From: Streptomyces sp. NBC_01304
Lineage (GTDB): Bacteria; Actinomycetota; Actinomycetes; Streptomycetales; Streptomycetaceae
Assembly: GCF_035975855.1 (NCBI RefSeq)
Contig: NZ_CP109055.1
Coordinates: 4,340,001-4,404,000, forward strand
Direction of reading: 5' to 3'
Length of the DNA: 64,000 nt
Part shown: in pieces, positions 61,112-64,000 of the stretch
Position numbering within the stretch: the first letter of the stretch is position 1
How the letters are laid out: every line of letters starts with the position of its first letter
Translations under genes and position numbers: made by a program
The notes under the pieces: generated by a model
Seen by the model: the letters and a program-made list of their open reading frames with translations, nothing else
Told to the model about the DNA's origin: nothing
Database searches by the model: none

Positions 61112-62236
61112 TCAGCCATGACCACCAACCCCCGACCCCGGCCCCATCCCCCGGGCCGTACCGAGCCACACGGCGATCGCTTCGCTCCTGCTCGCGCTGT
61201 GCAGCTTCGCGAATATCCGGTTGATGTGGTTCTTGACGGTCTTCTCGCTGATGAAGCAGGTGGCGGCGATTTGCTGGTTGCTCATGCCGGACGCGATGAG
61301 ATCCATGACCTCCACCTCCCTCGAACTCAGTCCGTAACTCTTGCGATCGTGCTGGCGGTCGCGCTGTCGGTCATACGAGACTTGCGGGTATGGAGACTGT
61401 CCCACATCTGGTTGCACATGCGAAGCATGACCTCGTGACTGATGCGAATTCGAGACAGCTGGCCCCGAATTGGGGAATCCGGAACCATGTGCACTCGCAG
61501 CGGGCGGCGTCGGCATGACGTACGGCGGCGGCATCGTCTGGCCGGTGTCGTACGCCCGCCCGAGCCCTTCCGGCAACGGCAACGGCAGCGGCGGTGGAGC
61601 GCCGACCGGGGAGCCGCCGCGTACGTGGGCGAGGAGCGCGTCCTGGGCCGACGCCGTGAAGTGGGCCCGGCCCTCCTTGATGTCGCGTACGGCCGTGACG
61701 AGTTGTTCGGCGGTGAACTCGCCGTGCACCAGATATCCGCCCGCGCCGAGCCGCAGCGCCTCCTGCACGATCGCGCTCTCGCGGCTGTAGGTCAGCATCA
61801 GGACCGGGGCGATCTGGACCAGGTACGGGAGGGCGGAGATGCCGTCGACGCCGGGCATGCGTACGTCCAGGAGCACCACATCGGGCCTGCGCTCCCGGGC
61901 GACGGCGAGCGCCTGGCGGCCGTCGCCCGCCTCCCCCACCACCTGGATGTCGGCGCGACCGTCGAGGAGGACCGTGAGTCCGGCGCGTACGACGGGATTG
62001 TCGTCGGCGACGACCACGCTCAGCGCCGAGACCTCCGTGCCGGGTGGGGTCGCGAACGGGTCTGCGGGGGTGGGGTGTTGGGGGTGTTGGGGGTGTTGGG
62101 GCTGCTGGGCCGGGAATGCCGCTGCCGACGGGGGAACGGAGACGGATGCGGGGGTGTGCTCCGAGCGGGGCGCGGTGTGCGACGAGGTGTGCTGCGACAC
62201 GTGCGTACCGGTGGGGTAGGAGCTCTCGTCCGGCAT
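61112..62236 (-). CDS. NarL/LuxR-type response regulator
   Basis: The 374-residue protein has a disordered N-terminus with HPQHPQ repeats (1-65) and a receiver domain (about 70-190; VVVADDNPVVRAG, phospho-acceptor Asp in DVVLLDVRMPG). A long Pro/Ser/His-rich linker (about 215-300) precedes a C-terminal LuxR helix-turn-helix (about 305-365; YGLSSREVEVMDLIASGMSNQQIAATCFISEKTVKNHINRIFAKL). The kinase gene ends 13 bp upstream of its start, so they form a two-component pair inside the Tad cluster and probably control it. Confidence 0.92.
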   Translation of the reverse strand: MPDESSYPTGTHVSQHTSSHTAPRSEHTPASVSVPPSAAAFPAQQPQHPQHPQHPTPADPFATPPGTEVSALSVVVADDNPVVRAGLTVLLDGRADIQVVGEAGDGRQALAVARERRPDVVLLDVRMPGVDGISALPYLVQIAPVLMLTYSRESAIVQEALRLGAGGYLVHGEFTAEQLVTAVRDIKEGRAHFTASAQDALLAHVRGGSPVGAPPPLPLPLPEGLGRAYDTGQTMPPPYVMPTPPAASAHGSGFPNSGPAVSNSHQSRGHASHVQPDVGQSPYPQVSYDRQRDRQHDRKSYGLSSREVEVMDLIASGMSNQQIAATCFISEKTVKNHINRIFAKLHSASRSEAIAVWLGTARGMGPGSGVGGHG

Positions 62237-62249
62237 GAGCGGCCTCCTC

Positions 62250-63689
62250 TCAGGGAGTCATGGGGATGGGGGTTGGGGATGGGGCCAGGGACGGGGACGG
62301 AGACGGGGTGAGTGCGGCCAGCGGGAGGTCGAGGCGGACCTCGGTGCCCCGGCTGCTGTGGCCTCGGCCGATGCGGATGCGGGCGCCCACGGAGGCGGAC
62401 CGCTCGACCATGCCGACGAGGCCGAAATGGCCGGACTTGCGGAGTTCTTCGAGGTTGGTTCCGGGGGGTAGGCCGGAGCCGTTGTCCAGGACCGTGAGCT
62501 TCAACAGGTCGCCGACCACGCCGAGTTCGACGGTGACCTGGGTGGCGGCGGCGTGGCGGTGGGCGTTCTCCATGGCCTCGGAGGCGACCGTGAGGAGCTG
62601 GCGGGCGACCGCATGGGGCACGGTGGGGGTGGGGGTGCCGATGGGGTGCGTATCGACCTGGATGCCGGTGCGGCGGCCGAAGTCGGCGCAGCGGGCGGTG
62701 AGTTCGGCGGCGATGTCCACGCCGGGGGCCGGGGCGCCGGTGGTGGGGTCGGCGTAGTCGGTCTTGCGGCGGAGGTCGGAGAGGAGTTCGCGGGACTCGG
62801 CGGCGGCCTTGCGGGCGCTGCGGGCGACCAGGCCCGCCTGGTGCTTGACCGTGAGCGGGTCCATGCGGTCCGCGCTCGCGGAGAGGGCGTCTGCGGCCAT
62901 GGCCACGCCGTGCAGGGTCTTGGCGACCGAGTCGTGCATCTCCCTTGCCAGACGGGCCCGTTCGCTCTCGACGGCGTCGGTGACGGCCAGGCGGGATGTG
63001 GCCTCGGAGAGGGCCTGGGTGGCGGTGCCGAAACGGAACATCAGGTTGCGCAGGGTGACGCCGATGATGCCTGCGGCGACGCAGAAGCCGGAGATGAGGA
63101 TGGTGCTGGCGGGGCTGGTCATGGCTCCGGGGTCGCCGAGGCGTTCGTGCCAGGCCGTGTAGGCGGCCGCCAGGAGGAGGATCTGGGCTGCGGTGTAGAG
63201 GCCTGCGCCTCGCCAGCCGTAGAGGAGGCCTGCGAGGAGGGGGGTGCAGACCGTGGCGTAGCCGAGGGTGGAGTCCGGGCTGGCGGTGAGGAGCAGTACC
63301 GCGCCGAAGATGAGGTCAATGGCCATGAGCCAGCGGTGTTTCAGGACCAGGGGTCCCAGGACCTCCCAGTCTCTGAGCATGGCGTAGCTGCCCATGAGGC
63401 TGAAGACGACTGCGGCGCCCACGAGGGTTTGGCCCAGCTTGCCGTCTGCCCTTGCCAGGGCGAAGGGGCTGCCTATGACGATCATGGCCAGGCGGAAGCC
63501 GAATACCTGCCGGCACAGGGCTTGGAGTGCGTTGAGCTGGATCGGGAGGCTCGGTGCGGGCGCGTCGTCGGCGAGGGCTGAGGTGTTTACGGGCTCTGGG
63601 GTGTGGCCGTAGGTGATCGCCGGTTGCATCGGCGGGGTTGCCCTTGGGGCTCTGGCTGGGCGGAAGTTGCTGAGTGCGCCGTCATTCAT
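62250..63689 (-). CDS. NarL-type sensor histidine kinase
   Basis: The 479-residue protein has about five or six membrane helices (about 65-225). A HisKA_3 dimerisation domain follows with phospho-acceptor His in REMHDSVAKTLHGVAMAADAL (about 265-285), then a HATPase domain (about 365-465; ENAHRHAAATQV N-box, LDNGSGLPP, GLVGMVERSASVGA). A Pro/Ser-rich tail ends it. It pairs with the response regulator. The ATG at 63689 lies in the left outer arm of element G, and G-rich DNA there serves as its ribosome site. Confidence 0.9.
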   Translation of the reverse strand: MNDGALSNFRPARAPRATPPMQPAITYGHTPEPVNTSALADDAPAPSLPIQLNALQALCRQVFGFRLAMIVIGSPFALARADGKLGQTLVGAAVVFSLMGSYAMLRDWEVLGPLVLKHRWLMAIDLIFGAVLLLTASPDSTLGYATVCTPLLAGLLYGWRGAGLYTAAQILLLAAAYTAWHERLGDPGAMTSPASTILISGFCVAAGIIGVTLRNLMFRFGTATQALSEATSRLAVTDAVESERARLAREMHDSVAKTLHGVAMAADALSASADRMDPLTVKHQAGLVARSARKAAAESRELLSDLRRKTDYADPTTGAPAPGVDIAAELTARCADFGRRTGIQVDTHPIGTPTPTVPHAVARQLLTVASEAMENAHRHAAATQVTVELGVVGDLLKLTVLDNGSGLPPGTNLEELRKSGHFGLVGMVERSASVGARIRIGRGHSSRGTEVRLDLPLAALTPSPSPSLAPSPTPIPMTP

Positions 63690-63854
63690 TTTCCCCACCC
63701 CGCCCCTTCCCGAAAGGCTGCCGCCGGCTTCCCGGGGCGGGGGTGGGTGGGTATGGCGGGGGTGGGTGGGAATCCATCCGTCACCAATGTCCTCAAACGC
63801 CGGACGGGCTGATTCATGCCGTCGGCAGACTTACGGGAAGGGGCGGGGAGGGAA
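63689..63854. repeat. Composite palindromic element, copy G (inner right arm lost)
   Basis: The outer arms are 63689-63715 and 63831-63854. Only the left inner arm (63789-63812) is present, and a GGGTGGGTGG stretch fills the gap. It sits between the TadC-like gene and the histidine kinase gene and overlaps the kinase start codon. Confidence 0.88.
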
Positions 63855-63861
63855 GAAGTCA

Positions 63862-64000
63862 TCACCGGCCCCCAAGGATCTCGCCGAAGTTCGTGTCCGA
63901 GCCCAGGAACATCCCGCACACGATCAGGATCAGCGTCGCCGGGACCATGAAGATCAGGGTGACCATCGTGGTCTTGGGGATCGTCTTGGCCGCCTTGCGG
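63862..64000 (-). CDS. TadC-like type II secretion F-family protein (C-terminus only)
   Basis: The window cuts the gene, leaving the last 46 codons and the TGA at 63862-63864. The fragment reads KAAKTIPKTTMVTLIFMVPATLILIV and ends in a short hydrophilic tail (GSDTNFGEILGGR), as expected for the final helix of a TadB/TadC membrane platform protein. Its position, upstream of kinase, regulator and pilin genes, fits a Tad locus. The assignment is limited by the missing part. Confidence 0.6.
   Translation of the reverse strand, partial: RKAAKTIPKTTMVTLIFMVPATLILIVCGMFLGSDTNFGEILGGR

Noticed and set aside
21268..63854. Composite palindromes as IS terminal inverted repeats
   Set aside because: The outer arms enclose only about 100-170 bp with no coding capacity, so they are at most non-autonomous elements.

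Overview
The window is a stretch of Streptomyces chromosome. It has very high GC, strong third-position GC bias, frequent GTG starts, a WhiB-family regulator, SpoIIE-type phosphatases, Ser/Thr kinases, a WhiJ-type regulatory module and a Tad pilus locus. Gene order from ychF to ahpCD (ychF, ppgK, ispH, xseA-xseB, glpX, wblI, class I fumarase, fumC, phoH, uppS) matches, as far as I can recall it, the conserved core of Streptomyces chromosomes. I saw no tRNA, rRNA, CRISPR array, intact insertion sequence or prophage.

Region 1 (1-1966) is a small accessory islet beside the 3' end of ychF. It holds a Cys-rich peptide gene, a secreted Ala-rich protein and a YefM/RelE-type toxin-antitoxin pair. Repeats lie between the genes, and a near-duplicate of the ychF tail plus terminator lies at the far side. 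Region 2 (1948-21266) is core metabolism: ychF, DUF6542, ppgK, ispH, an APC permease, xseAB, a RutE-like nitroreductase, DUF4245, glpX, wblI, a DUF1707/LiaF-like protein and two unrelated fumarases. Between the fumarases lie a secreted protein translationally coupled to a membrane protein that resembles a pentameric ligand-gated ion channel, a trypsin-like protease and an SGNH hydrolase with a ricin-like tail. Region 3 (21268-33153) holds two SpoIIE phosphatases, a DUF402 protein, a methyltransferase, a bifunctional penicillin-binding protein and a PadR-controlled ABC exporter.

Region 4 (33155-42891) holds oxyR divergent from ahpC-ahpD, an AI-2E-type permease, a lytic transglycosylase, PIN-PhoH, uppS, an aldo/keto reductase and a prepilin peptidase. 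Region 5 (43022-51791) holds an HxlR regulator divergent from an AlkZ-like protein with an HAQ motif, a methyltransferase, a deazaflavin-type reductase, an SDR, and two divergent Ser/Thr kinases with different extracellular sensor modules. Region 6 (51780-54555) is a DUF559 nuclease-like gene followed by about 1.8 kb of non-coding DNA. That DNA is a 107-bp inverted repeat (about 92% identical arms) enclosing a purine-rich half with a 42-bp minisatellite and then a pyrimidine-rich half. Region 7 (54556-58871) holds membrane and lipoproteins and a WhiJ-type trio (ATPase, XRE/DUF5753, DUF397). Region 8 (58885-64000) is the distal part of a Tad/Flp pilus cluster: OmpA-like protein, lipoprotein, TadG-like protein, Flp pilin, LuxR response regulator, histidine kinase and the C-terminus of a TadC-like protein.

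Seven copies of a composite palindromic element, with an outer C-rich/G-rich inverted repeat and an inner near-perfect 25-26 bp palindrome, are scattered from 21268 to 63854. All lie at gene 3' ends, four of them between convergent genes. The best candidates for undescribed biology are the channel-like two-gene unit, the islet at ychF, the strand-switch inverted repeat, and the composite palindromes.
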